DNA of 64,000 nt from Pyrinomonadaceae bacterium (lineage in GTDB: Bacteria; Acidobacteriota; Blastocatellia; Pyrinomonadales; Pyrinomonadaceae): NCBI GenBank assembly GCA_030841085.1, contig JAVEDP010000039.1:1-64000 (forward strand). The letters are read 5' to 3'. Positions 17,604 to 26,310 of the stretch are shown piece by piece (position 1 is the first letter of the stretch; each line of letters opens with the position of its first letter). Below the pieces are notes generated by a model. That model worked only from the letters and a program-made list of their open reading frames with translations. It was not told the DNA's origin and did no database searches. A program made the translations under genes and the position numbers.

Positions 17604-17801
17604 GCGGCTCGGCCGCGGCCAGTGCGGTAAGGCTCCGCCTTACCGTTCAGTCTCAACTGTTTTGAGGCTGCGCCTCAGAAGCTTTGAGGCATAGCCTCAA
17701 ACTCAAGATTGAGTTTCTCGGAAAGGCAGAGCCTTTCCGCACGGGTTGCGGCGAAGCCGCTGGAAGGCAGAGCCAATCCAAGGTGTCCGCGGCAAAGCCG
17801 C
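17604..17801. repeat. Array of GGC-NNA-GCC palindromes, polarity switch in the middle
   Basis: Palindromes in order: GCGGCTCGGCCGC (17604), GGTAAGGCTCCGCCTTACC (17626), GAGGCTGCGCCTC (17664), then GAGGCATAGCCTC (17686), GGAAAGGCAGAGCCTTTCC (17720), GCGGCGAAGCCGC (17748), an imperfect GGCAGAGCC (17766) and GCGGCAAAGCCGC (17789). The first three loops are T-first (TNN) and the last five end in A (NNA). The locus lies between the dioxygenase pseudogene and lexA and contains no gene. Confidence 0.9.
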
Positions 17802-17882
17802 TCGGAACGCAGACCCTTGCCCCACGGACTGGTGAGCGCAGGGTAACCTCCGTTTTTATTGGCTTATTTGTTGTATTGATGT

Positions 17883-18503
17883 TTACGCGGTCGGCCGCAG
17901 CAGACCGCGAAAGATGCCCTGGACGCTGATCTGATTGGCGGGCAGGGTGAGCGGCAGGAGTTGCGAATTGGCAGGATGCAATTCAACGTTGATGCCTCGT
18001 CGGTAGATTCTCTTTAGCGTTGCCTGGTTCTGTTCGACCAGGAGCGCAACCACAATTTCGCCGTCGCGCGCGTCGGTGCGATTTTCGATCAAGGCAATGT
18101 CGCCATCGCAAATGTGTTCGTCAATCATCGAATCGCCCTTGACCTTTAATGCGTAAACTCGTTCGGGTCGCACCCGGCCAAGTAGGAAGCGCGGCACCGC
18201 CACTGTCTCGTCACATTCAACTACATCGAGCGGCGCGCCGGCGGCGATCCGTCCCAGCAGTTTCACTTCGCAAAGCGCGTTGGGATCGTCAACCGTCACG
18301 TTGAGAGCAAACGATCCGTCTTCATGCTTGCGGGCCAGCAGTCCACGCCGTTCCAGCGCCCCGATGTGTTTTGCGATCGTGGCGCGCGACTTCACGCCAA
18401 AGTGCCGGGCAATCTGAGCATATGAAGGCTCGTAACCATGCCGCTCGGAGAAGCGCGTGATGTAGTCGAGAATGTCTTTCTGTCGTTGAGTGCGTGGCAG
18501 CAT
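17883..18503 (-). CDS. lexA: LexA repressor
   Basis: 206-aa SOS repressor/self-cleaving protease. The N-terminal winged helix (residues 1-65: ILDYITRFSERHGYEPSYAQIA, VKSRATIAKHIGALERRGL) is typical. The cleavage site Ala-Gly is present in RIAAGAPLD. The catalytic Ser lies in VKGDSMIDEHICDGD and the Lys in QATLKRIYRRG. It should repress itself and DNA-repair genes until RecA filaments trigger cleavage. The ~100 bp upstream has scattered GTTC words, but I could not define a convincing operator. uvrA in this window is a possible regulon member, unproven. Confidence 0.94.
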   Translation of the reverse strand: MLPRTQRQKDILDYITRFSERHGYEPSYAQIARHFGVKSRATIAKHIGALERRGLLARKHEDGSFALNVTVDDPNALCEVKLLGRIAAGAPLDVVECDETVAVPRFLLGRVRPERVYALKVKGDSMIDEHICDGDIALIENRTDARDGEIVVALLVEQNQATLKRIYRRGINVELHPANSQLLPLTLPANQISVQGIFRGLLRPTA

Positions 18504-18605
18504 CAGTTCAATTCAATCGCGCTGTTCGCTGAAGAGAGCAGGATGACCCTTGAGGTAACGCGCGCATTCTATGGTGCGCTAACGAAAGCGTCAAGTGTTT
18601 GTTGT

Positions 18606-18697
18606 TAGAACACAGACTTTAAGTCGGTGTCGTCTTGCGTCAGAGCCACAGCCTAAAGTCTATGCCACCGCACAGACTAAAAGTCTATGCCACTTAA
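18606..18697. repeat. Short palindromes between lexA and the SYLF gene
   Basis: Contains GACTT-T-AAGTC, then AGACT-AAA-AGTCT, and repeats of the words AAAGTCTATGCCAC and ACAGACT. The three-base loop and inverted word order resemble the other palindrome arrays, but the copies are degenerate. No gene was found in 18504-18706. Confidence 0.55.
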
Positions 18698-18706
18698 AAC
18701 AGATTC

Positions 18707-19420
18707 TTAGCGTACTGAGTATCGCGCCAGCGTGCGCGGAAAGATGCGAACGCCGGCAGGCATCTGCGTCAACGTCATCGCGTTTCCAGTTAACACTTCG
18801 CTGGCTTTCATGTTGTAAACCGCTTCGTTGAGATGGTTGTCGGGACTAATCACCGCGCCTTTAAGTGCCGCGCCGATGAAAGCTCCCTTGCTACGGGAGT
18901 ATGAAAGAATTCCTGCATTGAGCGTCGTGGTAGTTGAAGCGGCTGCTTCACGTCCGACTGGACCAGCAGCAATTCCTATTTCGCCACCGAGCTCAAACTT
19001 GTCTTCGAGCAAACCCTTCAGTCCTTCCTGATTCATGATCAGCAGCACGTAGTCAGTTTTCGTCGCCCCTATCTGAGCTCCAAAGCTGCCGCCACCGATA
19101 TTAAAGAAAGCCGGCGCGGACCAACCCTTGGCCGTGCGCCTGCTAATCAAGCCCTGACCACCCTTGCCGCCGATAATGAAGGCGGCTTTTATGACGTCGG
19201 GAAAAACCGCGATTGCCTCAGCTTTATCGAGTAATTCCTTAGGAATAGCGTGCTCGCGCACATTCATGATCTCAGTAAAAACCTCAGCAGCCTCGCGCGC
19301 ATGCCGTTCCGCATCCTGCGTTCTCGATTTCTTTTGCGCCGACACCAGACTTGTAGAAATCACCAACAACACGCAGACGCTAAACACGCCAATCAACCGC
19401 TGTCGTAACGAATACTTCAT
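18707..19420 (-). CDS. Secreted SYLF-domain (YSC84-like) lipid-binding protein
   Basis: 237-aa protein with a signal peptide (MKYSLRQRLIGVFSVCVLLVISTSLVSAQ, cleavage near residue 29). The rest is one SYLF/DUF500 domain: IPKELLDKAEAIAVFP, AAFIIGGKGGQGLISRR, FFNIGGGSFGAQIGATKTDYVL, a glycine-rich core and LNAGILSYSRSKGAFIGAAL. SYLF domains bind phospholipids in eukaryotes; the bacterial exported forms are poorly characterised and probably periplasmic. ATG 19420 is preceded by AAGGAG in the message. No operon partner. Confidence 0.88.
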   Translation of the reverse strand: MKYSLRQRLIGVFSVCVLLVISTSLVSAQKKSRTQDAERHAREAAEVFTEIMNVREHAIPKELLDKAEAIAVFPDVIKAAFIIGGKGGQGLISRRTAKGWSAPAFFNIGGGSFGAQIGATKTDYVLLIMNQEGLKGLLEDKFELGGEIGIAAGPVGREAAASTTTTLNAGILSYSRSKGAFIGAALKGAVISPDNHLNEAVYNMKASEVLTGNAMTLTQMPAGVRIFPRTLARYSVR

Positions 19421-19583
19421 CCTTCATTCTCCTTGTAAATTGAAATAGACTCCTCGGGAAAAACCCACGCAGCCGCGCAAATTCTTGCTCATTTGTCGCT
19501 CTGATACTACACTTCTTAGCCTGCGGAGTGGTAGTACGACGACGTTGAAATTCATTGTGGTTGAATGAGCTTGAGAGGCAGTA

Positions 19584-19817
19584 ATGACGGAAAGCGAAAA
19601 GTTAGTGAGCAAGATCGTGGAACAGATCGACCACCTACCGGAGGAGTCGCTTCATGAGGTGCTCGACTTTGTGGCACGTTTGTCCAATGGCGAGCTATCG
19701 GAAGAAATCACGGCTGATGCTCGAGCTCCGGAGCTTGATCCGATCTTCAAATTCATCGGTGGCGTTTCGCATGGCTCATTGGCCCATGACATTGATAACG
19801 ATTTGTACGGTAACTAG
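19584..19817 (+). CDS. Antitoxin (DUF2281-like) of a PIN toxin pair
   Basis: 77-aa acidic protein, MTESEKLVSKIVEQIDHLPEE, with the leading helical segment LPEESLHEVLDFVARL typical of DUF2281/VapB-type antitoxins that precede PIN toxins. The C-terminal portion (FKFIGGVSHGSLAHDID) is the likely toxin-binding tail. It ends 2 bp before the PIN gene start, so the two are one transcription unit. Confidence 0.8.
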   Translation: MTESEKLVSKIVEQIDHLPEESLHEVLDFVARLSNGELSEEITADARAPELDPIFKFIGGVSHGSLAHDIDNDLYGN

Positions 19818-19819
19818 CC

Positions 19820-20242
19820 TTGAAGCTGTTTGTGGACACTTGGGGTTGGTTGACGCTGCTCGACAAACGGGAGTCTCGCCATCAGGAAGTTGTTGGTTAT
19901 TATCGCGCCTTCAGTTTCCAGCGAGGCCTTGTCTACACCAGTGACTACGTGCTGGATGAAACCTTAACGCTTCTTTTCCGCAGGCTTCCTTTTACAACAG
20001 CCCGCGAATCACTGGACAGGATTAACGAGGCGATCACTGAACGTTATCTAACTCTATTGCGGATTACGCCGGAACAGTTCGATCATGCGATTCAACTTCG
20101 TCTCAAGTTTCAAGATAAGCCTCGCATCTCCTTTACGGATTTCACCTCAATGGTGCTGATGCGCGATCGTGCCATTGCCCACATCTTAACCGAAGACGAT
20201 CACTTCACTCAGGTCGGCATGGCATTTCAAAAAGTGCCGTAA
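19820..20242 (+). CDS. PIN-domain toxin (VapC-like)
   Basis: 140-aa PIN protein. Catalytic acids are visible at FVDTWGWL (Asp6), VLDETLTLL (Glu near 47) and SFTDFTSMVLM (Asp near 114), with HILTEDDHFTQVG closing the fold. It starts with TTG 19820; an ATG start is not available, and the conserved KLFVDT motif begins at codon 2. The expected activity is Mg-dependent RNA cleavage restrained by the preceding antitoxin. It converges with copA across a short gap. Confidence 0.88.
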   Translation: MKLFVDTWGWLTLLDKRESRHQEVVGYYRAFSFQRGLVYTSDYVLDETLTLLFRRLPFTTARESLDRINEAITERYLTLLRITPEQFDHAIQLRLKFQDKPRISFTDFTSMVLMRDRAIAHILTEDDHFTQVGMAFQKVP

Positions 20243-20294
20243 GACGCTTAAACAACCTCACTCCAGTTTGATGCTTTGGGAGCGATGCCCGATT

Positions 20295-22781
20295 TTAGAT
20301 AGAGATTCTTCGTAATCGCAGCGCATTCGCAATTACCGAAACTGAACTAAAACTCATCGCCGCGGCGGCAATCATCGGACTCAGCAGTACGCCAAAAAAC
20401 GGATAGAGGATGCCGGCGGCCACCGGCACGCCCAGCGCGTTGTAAACAAACGCGAAGAAGAGATTCTGTTTGATGTTCTTCATGGTGGCGCGGCTGAGCC
20501 GGATGGCGCGCACAATGCCGCGCAAGTCACCTTTTACCAAAGTAACCGCCGCGCTCTCCATCGCCACGTCAGTGCCGGTGCCCATCGCAATACCAACATC
20601 GGCCTGGGCCAACGCCGGCGCGTCGTTGATGCCGTCGCCGGCCATAGCCACTCTGCGCCCTTCAGCCTGCAAACGTTTCACGACTTCGGCCTTCTGGTTT
20701 GGTAAAACTTCGGCGACCACCTCGTCAAGGGAAAGTTTCGCCGCGACGGCTCGCGCGGTCGTTTCACTGTCGCCGGTCAGCATCACGATACGAATGTTTT
20801 CCGAGTGCAATTGTTTGATCGCTTCGACACTCGTAGCTTTAATCGGATCTGCAATGCCGATCAGGCCAGCTGCTTTTCCGTCAACGCCGATGAACAACAT
20901 CGTCTGCCCGTCTGCGCGCAACGCTTCAGCGCGCTCGTTCAGACTGTTGATATCGATATTCACTTCCACCGCGAGCGCGCTGTTGCCGAGACTAACTTGC
21001 CGGCCATCAACTTCGCCTCTTATCCCTTTGCCGGTGAGCGATGCAAAATCTTTTGTGTTGGCCAGCGAAATTCCACGCGCCGCGGTTTCAGCGATTATCG
21101 CTGCGGCCAACGGATGTTCGCTGCTGCGTTCGACACTCGCGACGAGCCGCAGCAAAGTTTGTTCGTCAAAACCGGAAAGCGCGATCAGCGAAAGTACTTT
21201 TGGTTTGCCTTCAGTCAGCGTGCCCGTCTTGTCGACCACCAGGGTATCAATCTGTCGCAGCACCTCGATTGCTTCAGCATTTTTGAATAACACGCCTGTT
21301 TCCGCGCCTTTTCCGCTGGCCACCATGATCGACATGGGGGTCGCCAGGCCGAGCGCGCAGGGGCACGCAATGATGAGCACTGCAACCGCGTTGACCAAAC
21401 CATGGGCCAGGCGCGGCTCTGGTCCCCACAAGCTCCAGACAACAAAAGTCAAAATAGAAATCGCAAACACCGCCGGAACAAAATAAGCCGAAACGAGGTC
21501 CGCGAGTTTTTGAATGGGCGCTCGACTGCGCTGCGCTTCCGCTACCATCTGCACAATTTGCGCCAGCAGGGTTTCGGCTCCGACACGCTCGGCTTGCATT
21601 ACAAACGAACCGGTACCATTGACCGTGGCGCCAATTACCCGGTCGCCTGGTAGCTTCGCCACCGGAATAGGTTCACCGCTGATCATCGATTCATCAATCG
21701 CACTGCCGCCTTCGGTTATTACTCCGTCGACGGGAATTTTTTCGCCGGGACGCACCCTCAACTTGTCTCCAACGTGCACCTGTTCGAGTGCCACGTCTTC
21801 GTCCGAGCCATCTGCGCGAATGCGCCGCGCTGTCTTCGGCGCCAGTCCGAGCAGAGCTTTGATCGCCGCGCCGGTGCGACTGCGCGCGCGCAACTCGAGA
21901 ACCTGGCCCAGCAACACCAGCGTCGTAATCACGGCAGCGGCTTCAAAGTAAAGCGGCACGTTGCCCATCGAATCGCGAAACGACTGCGGAAAAATTTCGG
22001 GAAAGAGTTGCGCAATCACGCTGAAGAGATAAGCAACACCAACGCCAACTCCAATCAGCGTGAACATGTTTAGCGAGCGATTGACCAGCGACTGCCAGGC
22101 GCGCACAAAGAAAGGCCACGCGCCCCAAAGCACCACCGGCGTCGCCAGCGCCAGTTCGATCCAACCCCGAATCGCCATGGGCAGTAACTTGTCGAGCGGC
22201 GCGCCGGGAATCAATTCGCTCATGCCGATCAGCAGCAGCGGAACTGACAACGCGAAACACACCCAGAATCTTCGCGACATCTGCTTTAGTTCAGGATTCG
22301 CTTCATCGTCGAGTGAAACTGTGCGCGGCTCGAGCGCCATGCCGCAGATCGGGCAACTGCCCGGCGCGTCGCGAACGATTTCCGGATGCATTGGGCAGGT
22401 GTATTCGATCTTTTGTTTTGGGACCGTGACGGTCACCGGCTCCAGGGCCATGCCACATTTTTGGCATGAGCCCGGTTTTGACTGGCGTACCTCCGGATGC
22501 ATCGGACACGTGTAGGTGCTCGCGTCTTCAGCTTTTGCGATGACACTGGCGCGCTGTATTGCGACCGGTTGAGGCGTCATCGAGACGGCGGATTTATTGA
22601 CGAACGAGCCGGGATCGCTTTGAAACTTCGCGAGGCAATGTGTGCTACAGAAATAATATGTTTGGCCGTCGTATGCGAAAGACCCGGCGGCATTTTTCGG
22701 CGATACGGTCATGCCGCAAACTGGATCGATTGCTGGTGCTGGGCCACTCGGAGCATGACTGATTTCATTTGAGCGATGCAT
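20295..22781 (-). CDS. copA: Copper-translocating P-type ATPase with YHS and heavy-metal-binding N-domains
   Basis: About 828-aa P1B ATPase that exports Cu(I). Order from ATG 22781: a YHS domain ([11 protein letters not shown] ... YYFCSTHC), two copies of the short heavy-metal-binding motif ([25 protein letters not shown] and [24 protein letters not shown]), then membrane helices. Next come the actuator (GEPIPV), the CPC transport motif ([13 protein letters not shown]), the phosphorylation site DKTGTLTEG, the SEHPLA motif and [16 protein letters not shown]. The open frame reaches 23021 but the extra 80 residues overlap the divergent promoter; the AGAGAAGAA site supports 22781. It borders a copper-protein cluster. 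Confidence 0.95.
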   Translation of the reverse strand: MHRSNEISHAPSGPAPAIDPVCGMTVSPKNAAGSFAYDGQTYYFCSTHCLAKFQSDPGSFVNKSAVSMTPQPVAIQRASVIAKAEDASTYTCPMHPEVRQSKPGSCQKCGMALEPVTVTVPKQKIEYTCPMHPEIVRDAPGSCPICGMALEPRTVSLDDEANPELKQMSRRFWVCFALSVPLLLIGMSELIPGAPLDKLLPMAIRGWIELALATPVVLWGAWPFFVRAWQSLVNRSLNMFTLIGVGVGVAYLFSVIAQLFPEIFPQSFRDSMGNVPLYFEAAAVITTLVLLGQVLELRARSRTGAAIKALLGLAPKTARRIRADGSDEDVALEQVHVGDKLRVRPGEKIPVDGVITEGGSAIDESMISGEPIPVAKLPGDRVIGATVNGTGSFVMQAERVGAETLLAQIVQMVAEAQRSRAPIQKLADLVSAYFVPAVFAISILTFVVWSLWGPEPRLAHGLVNAVAVLIIACPCALGLATPMSIMVASGKGAETGVLFKNAEAIEVLRQIDTLVVDKTGTLTEGKPKVLSLIALSGFDEQTLLRLVASVERSSEHPLAAAIIAETAARGISLANTKDFASLTGKGIRGEVDGRQVSLGNSALAVEVNIDINSLNERAEALRADGQTMLFIGVDGKAAGLIGIADPIKATSVEAIKQLHSENIRIVMLTGDSETTARAVAAKLSLDEVVAEVLPNQKAEVVKRLQAEGRRVAMAGDGINDAPALAQADVGIAMGTGTDVAMESAAVTLVKGDLRGIVRAIRLSRATMKNIKQNLFFAFVYNALGVPVAAGILYPFFGVLLSPMIAAAAMSFSSVSVIANALRLRRISI

Positions 22782-22835
22782 TTCTTCTCTTGCCTTGTTT
22801 ATAATCGCCGCGCCCCTTAACCCGAGGTTGCCGGC

Positions 22836-22863
22836 TTGAAGGCATTGCCTGGAACAATAAAAT
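22836..22863 (+). promoter_or_regulatory. Possible promoter of the ABM gene
   Basis: TTGAAG (22836-22841) and TAAAAT (22858-22863) are spaced 16 bp, about 25 nt before the ATG of the next gene, in the narrow divergent gap shared with copA. The match is only moderate. A metal-responsive regulator site was looked for and not found. Confidence 0.35.
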
Positions 22864-22887
22864 TCAGAATCACAAAGGAGAATAGTA

Positions 22888-23187
22888 ATGGTTACTGTAG
22901 CATTGCTTGTGCGGCTGGAAGCAAAGCCCGGAAAAGAAGCTGAAGTTGAAAATTTCCTAAACAGCGGACTAGCGCTGGTCGAAGCCGAGCCGGAAACTAC
23001 TGCCTGGTTTGCAATCCGCATGGGACCGTCAACGTTTGGAATCTTTGACGCTTTCCCCGATGATTCAGGACGTCAGGCACACCTCTCGGGAAAAGTTGCT
23101 GCGGCCTTGATGGCCAACGCTTCCACGCTGCTGGCCCAACCGCCAGTTATCGAAAAGGTTGATGTGCTGGCGGCAAAACTTCCCTGA
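22888..23187 (+). CDS. ABM-domain (antibiotic biosynthesis monooxygenase-like) protein
   Basis: 99-aa ferredoxin-like-fold protein: [23 protein letters not shown], then [23 protein letters not shown] and GKVAAALM. Proteins of this fold include small monooxygenases and haem-degrading enzymes; many have no known substrate. A good AAGGAG lies 10 nt before ATG 22888. It is divergent from copA and upstream of carbonic anhydrase. No catalytic residues can be assigned. Confidence 0.85.
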   Translation: MVTVALLVRLEAKPGKEAEVENFLNSGLALVEAEPETTAWFAIRMGPSTFGIFDAFPDDSGRQAHLSGKVAAALMANASTLLAQPPVIEKVDVLAAKLP

Positions 23188-23284
23188 CAAAATTTTGGCA
23201 TCGGTTTCCAGCAAGATAGGCGCGTTCGATCATGAGCGACCCTTAAAGCTCTCCGTGTGGGGGTCTCCGGTCGAGGTTGATGCT

Positions 23285-23929
23285 ATGAAAGAATTGGAAG
23301 AACTACTTGAAAAAAATAGAATCTGGGCCGAGGGCATCAAGGCGCAGGATTCCGAATTTTTCCATGCGCTCGCCCAGCAACAGAATCCGCGCTATCTGTG
23401 GATCGGTTGTTCGGACAGTCGCGTGCCCGCCACCCAACTCGTCGGTTTGCAGCCCGGCGAGATGTTCGTCCATCGCAACGTGGCAAACCTGGTGGTCCAT
23501 ACCGACTTCAACTGCCTGTCGGTGATGCAATTCGCGGTCGACGTGTTGGGGGTCAGTCACATTATCGTCTGCGGCCACTATGGCTGCGGCGGCGTGCAGG
23601 CAGCCATGCAGAACCTGCAACTCGGTTTGATCGACAACTGGCTAAGGCACGTGCAGGACGTAATGCACAACCACGCGGCGCTACTTACAAAAATAGATGA
23701 CGAAACAAAGCGCCTCAACAAGCTTTGTGAATTGAATGTGATTGAACAAGTGCTGAACGTCAGCCGCACCACGGTCATGCAGAATGCGTGGGGTCGCGGG
23801 CAGGAGTTGGCCGTACATGGCTGGATTTACGGGATTGGAGATGGCCTGCTCCGCGATTTAAACATTTGCATTACGAATCAAAACGAGCTGTCGGCCGCCT
23901 ATGAAAAGGCTGTTAATGCCTCTCATTAA
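23285..23929 (+). CDS. can: Beta-class carbonic anhydrase
   Basis: Zinc enzyme interconverting CO2 and bicarbonate, cytoplasmic. Ligands and the dyad are visible: CSDSRVPATQLVGLQPGEMF (Cys, Asp-Arg), HRNVANLV, then IIVCGHYGCGG with the His and second Cys. The C-terminal GWIYGIGDGLL motif is also present. The open frame begins at 23159, but the real start is ATG 23285 (MKELEELLEKN), giving 214 aa, the family length, and avoiding overlap with the ABM gene. It overlaps the convergent TlpA gene by 17 bp at the 3' end. Confidence 0.95.
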   Translation: MKELEELLEKNRIWAEGIKAQDSEFFHALAQQQNPRYLWIGCSDSRVPATQLVGLQPGEMFVHRNVANLVVHTDFNCLSVMQFAVDVLGVSHIIVCGHYGCGGVQAAMQNLQLGLIDNWLRHVQDVMHNHAALLTKIDDETKRLNKLCELNVIEQVLNVSRTTVMQNAWGRGQELAVHGWIYGIGDGLLRDLNICITNQNELSAAYEKAVNASH

Positions 23930-24422
23930 TACGTACTGCAGAAGTTTTGGTAAGTAGAGCTTTGATTTTCTCCTCGAACTCCTCCGGAAAGATCACGCCT
24001 TCGATCACCGCGCGCACGTTTCCCGCGCGATCAATCACAACCGTCATCGGCAGAGTTTCGCTTTCGGTAAACAGAAGCTTCGTGGCTTTTGTGCCCAGAG
24101 TGACCGGGTAGTTTACTTTTGTTTTCCGTGCGAAGCGGCGCACTTCCGCGAGCGTCTGGGGCGGATAAGTAACGCCAATAATCTGCAGCCCGTCACGCCG
24201 GTACTCCCGCTGCCACTTGATGAGTTCCGGAATTTCCGTCCGACAAGGCGCGCACCATGTTGCCCAAAAATTGATAAGCACTACACTTCCCTTGTAATCC
24301 TCAAGACGAAAAGTACTCCCCTTAATGCTCTTAAGTTTCAGGGCCGGTGCGGGCCGCGGCGTCTGCGCCAGAGGAGCAACTGGTGCAAGCAACAGCAACA
24401 AAGTGATGACAGCTACTCGCAT
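23913..24422 (-). CDS. Periplasmic TlpA/ResA-like thiol-disulfide protein
   Basis: 169-aa exported thioredoxin-fold protein with a signal peptide (MRVAVITLLLLLAPVAPLAQ), the active site WATWCAPCRTEIPEL near residue 57, and a cis-Pro region SETLPMTVVIDRAGNVRA. Such proteins keep haem or copper-site cysteines reduced. It begins 3 bp after the HMA outer-membrane gene and so is in its operon, pointing to a role in metal-thiol chemistry. Convergent with carbonic anhydrase. Confidence 0.9.
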   Translation of the reverse strand: MRVAVITLLLLLAPVAPLAQTPRPAPALKLKSIKGSTFRLEDYKGSVVLINFWATWCAPCRTEIPELIKWQREYRRDGLQIIGVTYPPQTLAEVRRFARKTKVNYPVTLGTKATKLLFTESETLPMTVVIDRAGNVRAVIEGVIFPEEFEEKIKALLTKTSAVRINERH

Positions 24423-24425
24423 GAC

Positions 24426-25919
24426 TCAAAAAAGATATTTAACTCCGAGCAGAATATTTCGATCGTTACGCAGGACCGATGGACCAGTGTTGCGTACCAA
24501 AGGAAACTGAAAACTCGCTTCGATCACGAATTGGGGCGCAGCGGCATACTGTAGCCCGGGCGCAAGGTAGTACTCAGTCGAATTGCTTCCCGCCACAGGT
24601 GTGCCGGCCAGCCGGCCTAAGCTGCGATGAACGAAAGTGGTTTCCATGATTAAGAATAGTTCGTGACCGGGAGCGGCGTAGTGGCGCGGCAGCAACACAT
24701 ACTCCGTGTCGGTGTTGAGGCGAACTTCGTGGCCCATGCGAAAGCCGTCGCGCTCAGCACGCAAAATACCTTCAGCGTTTCCGCCAAAAATAAATCTACC
24801 GCCCGCCTGCGAGAATGCAAGATCGAAGTGCGGAGAAAAGCCACCGCTGATCGGCGTCAGTTGTTGGCGCACAAATGCAGGCGCGTTCACCTGCAAAGCG
24901 GTCGGCGGATCTTTTTTACCTGTCGGCAGTTCTAAACCGACGCGTACCGCCGCTTGCCGATCTCCATAAGTCTTGACCTTACGAAAGAAGCGGTACTTGG
25001 CCCATGCAGTTATGTTTCCCAAACCTGCACCCGCCACCGAACTCGTGCCGTCCCCGAATGATGTGCGCGAGACTGGCACCTCAACTTCCAATTGCACGCG
25101 AGGGGATGGCGTATAAGAAACACTTACATCGAGGACCTGACGATCGACATTCAGATTGCCAAGGTGCTGATGGATAAGATAGAGGCGCGGAGTGACTGCG
25201 CCTCCCTTGTAGACTGTCAGGCCAGGTGAAGTGACGCGAATGGGCGCGGCTGGTTTTGCCGCAGATCCCGGCGACTCGTTCGGTTGTGCCGCGTACGCAA
25301 ACGAATCGGCATTAGCAGCAGCGAACCTGGCTGGAACAAACCAGGCGATGGGTTGTTCGTTGGCTTCGAAGAATGCAACTTTCGGCGCCGCTACGCTCGT
25401 TGGTTTTATCGCCGCGTGCGGAACGATTACTTCATGGCTGCTTGTCCCTTCGCCAACGGTTTTCCAGTCGCCTGTGATTTCAACGACGCTGTCGGCAGCT
25501 AAGCCGCCAATGACTTTGTCGATGTCATTGCCCTCTAGTATGAACCGCTGACCCGAGGCCGGGACCATTAGCGCCCACCGCTGATCTTCCTTAGCCAGCT
25601 TTCCCACCAAGGTAATGTTCGCGGCGTCGAGTGTATAGCCCGCCTTCTTCAGAGTTTCCTTCAGCGCGGCAAACGAAACCGGCTTGTCAGGTTTCGGCGT
25701 GAATACTCCGATACCCTTTTTGATGTCGGTCACCTGAATCTCTTTTAGTTTTGGTGCGTAGTCTAGACGGCTCACGGCCTTCTGAATGTTGAAGACTCAA
25801 TTGCCGCAAAGGTAGCCGGCGATGTGCATTTCAACTTGTTTGACCTGGGCCTGCGAGTCTGACGCGCCGCCAAACAACAAAACCAATCCCAACGTGGCTA
25901 ACGAAATTATTTTTCTCAT
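24426..25919 (-). CDS. HMA-domain outer-membrane protein with an in-frame TGA (candidate selenoprotein, or nonsense-mutated gene)
   Basis: From ATG 25919 one frame runs through a signal peptide (MRKIISLATLGLVLLFGGAS), then QVEMHIAGYLCGN, a single TGA at 25797-25799 (codon 41), and VFNIQKAVSRLDYAPKLKE into the rest. The first ~95 residues form a MerP-like HMA domain (GYLC-G-N-x; GIGVFTPK; LKKAGYTLDAA). TGA sits where the second Cys of CxxC is expected, so Sec would give CxxU. A second domain has lipocalin/OB-like sequence. The C-terminal ~250 residues form a beta-barrel ending in GVKYLF. If TGA is a stop, translation could restart at GTG 25775. It is followed 3 bp later by a TlpA gene. Confidence 0.75.
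25765..25783 (-). promoter_or_regulatory. Candidate bacterial SECIS hairpin after the TGA
   Basis: In the message the segment AGAAGGCCGTGAGCCGTCT can pair AGA with TCT and GGC with GCC around loop CGTGA, with one mismatch. The loop lies about 20 nt after the TGA and has G at its second position, both compatible with bacterial SECIS rules as I know them. The stem is short. A competing stem GTCTTC/GAAGGC is also possible. Weak evidence by itself. Confidence 0.35.
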
Positions 25920-25936
25920 GTTGTTGCCTCAATCCT

Positions 25937-26296
25937 TCACGCTGCTTCGATGGTGGTCACATGAATCGTGTTGCCGGTGACGCGACCGGTAACTTTTACT
26001 TTCTGCCCGGCAAACTCTCGCGCCTTTTGCTGGCCGGTATCGTCGAGTTGGTAGACCTTTTTTTGGTCACGATCGGCCAACACGAATTTGCCGTTTGCAA
26101 CGCACATGAGTACGCACGCCTTGTCGCTCTCCATGCCGTCCATGTGTTTAAGCCCGCAATGATTGTCGCTGATAAAACCGACAATGGTCCTGGTCGCGGT
26201 TTTTCCGCCTTTGGGGTTTCGCGCTGCGCTGGTCACCGGCGCGGCCATTGCTACGCCTAACACAAGTGCCAAAAGAATTAATTTTCGTCGCTTCAT
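25937..26296 (-). CDS. Small exported protein, DUF5818-like
   Basis: 119-aa protein with a signal peptide (MKRRKLILLALVLGVAMAAP) and one beta-rich domain: TIVGFISDNHCGLKHMDGM, CVLMCVANGKFVLADRD, KVYQLDD, and GQKVKVTGRVTGNTIHVTTI. The two-part pattern (D-x-x-C-G, then C-x-x-x-C, then a small OB-like barrel) is widespread in Acidobacteria; function is unknown. The conserved Cys/His residues and the neighbouring copper proteins suggest metal binding. The open frame goes further upstream but GGAGGAG precedes ATG 26296. Confidence 0.82.
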   Translation of the reverse strand: MKRRKLILLALVLGVAMAAPVTSAARNPKGGKTATRTIVGFISDNHCGLKHMDGMESDKACVLMCVANGKFVLADRDQKKVYQLDDTGQQKAREFAGQKVKVTGRVTGNTIHVTTIEAA

Positions 26297-26310
26297 TTCT
26301 CCTCCTTGAA

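Noticed and set aside
18504-18600. LexA operator in the lexA upstream region
   Set aside because: GTTC words are present but not at a consistent spacing matching known operators.
22782-22887. CueR-type 19-bp spaced promoter between copA and the ABM gene
   Set aside because: The -35/-10 candidates are spaced 16 bp and no CueR-like dyad with Cys-regulator context was found.
22782-23021. 80-residue N-terminal extension of the copper ATPase
   Set aside because: It runs through the divergent promoter and the ABM start region; a ribosome site and family start fit ATG 22781.
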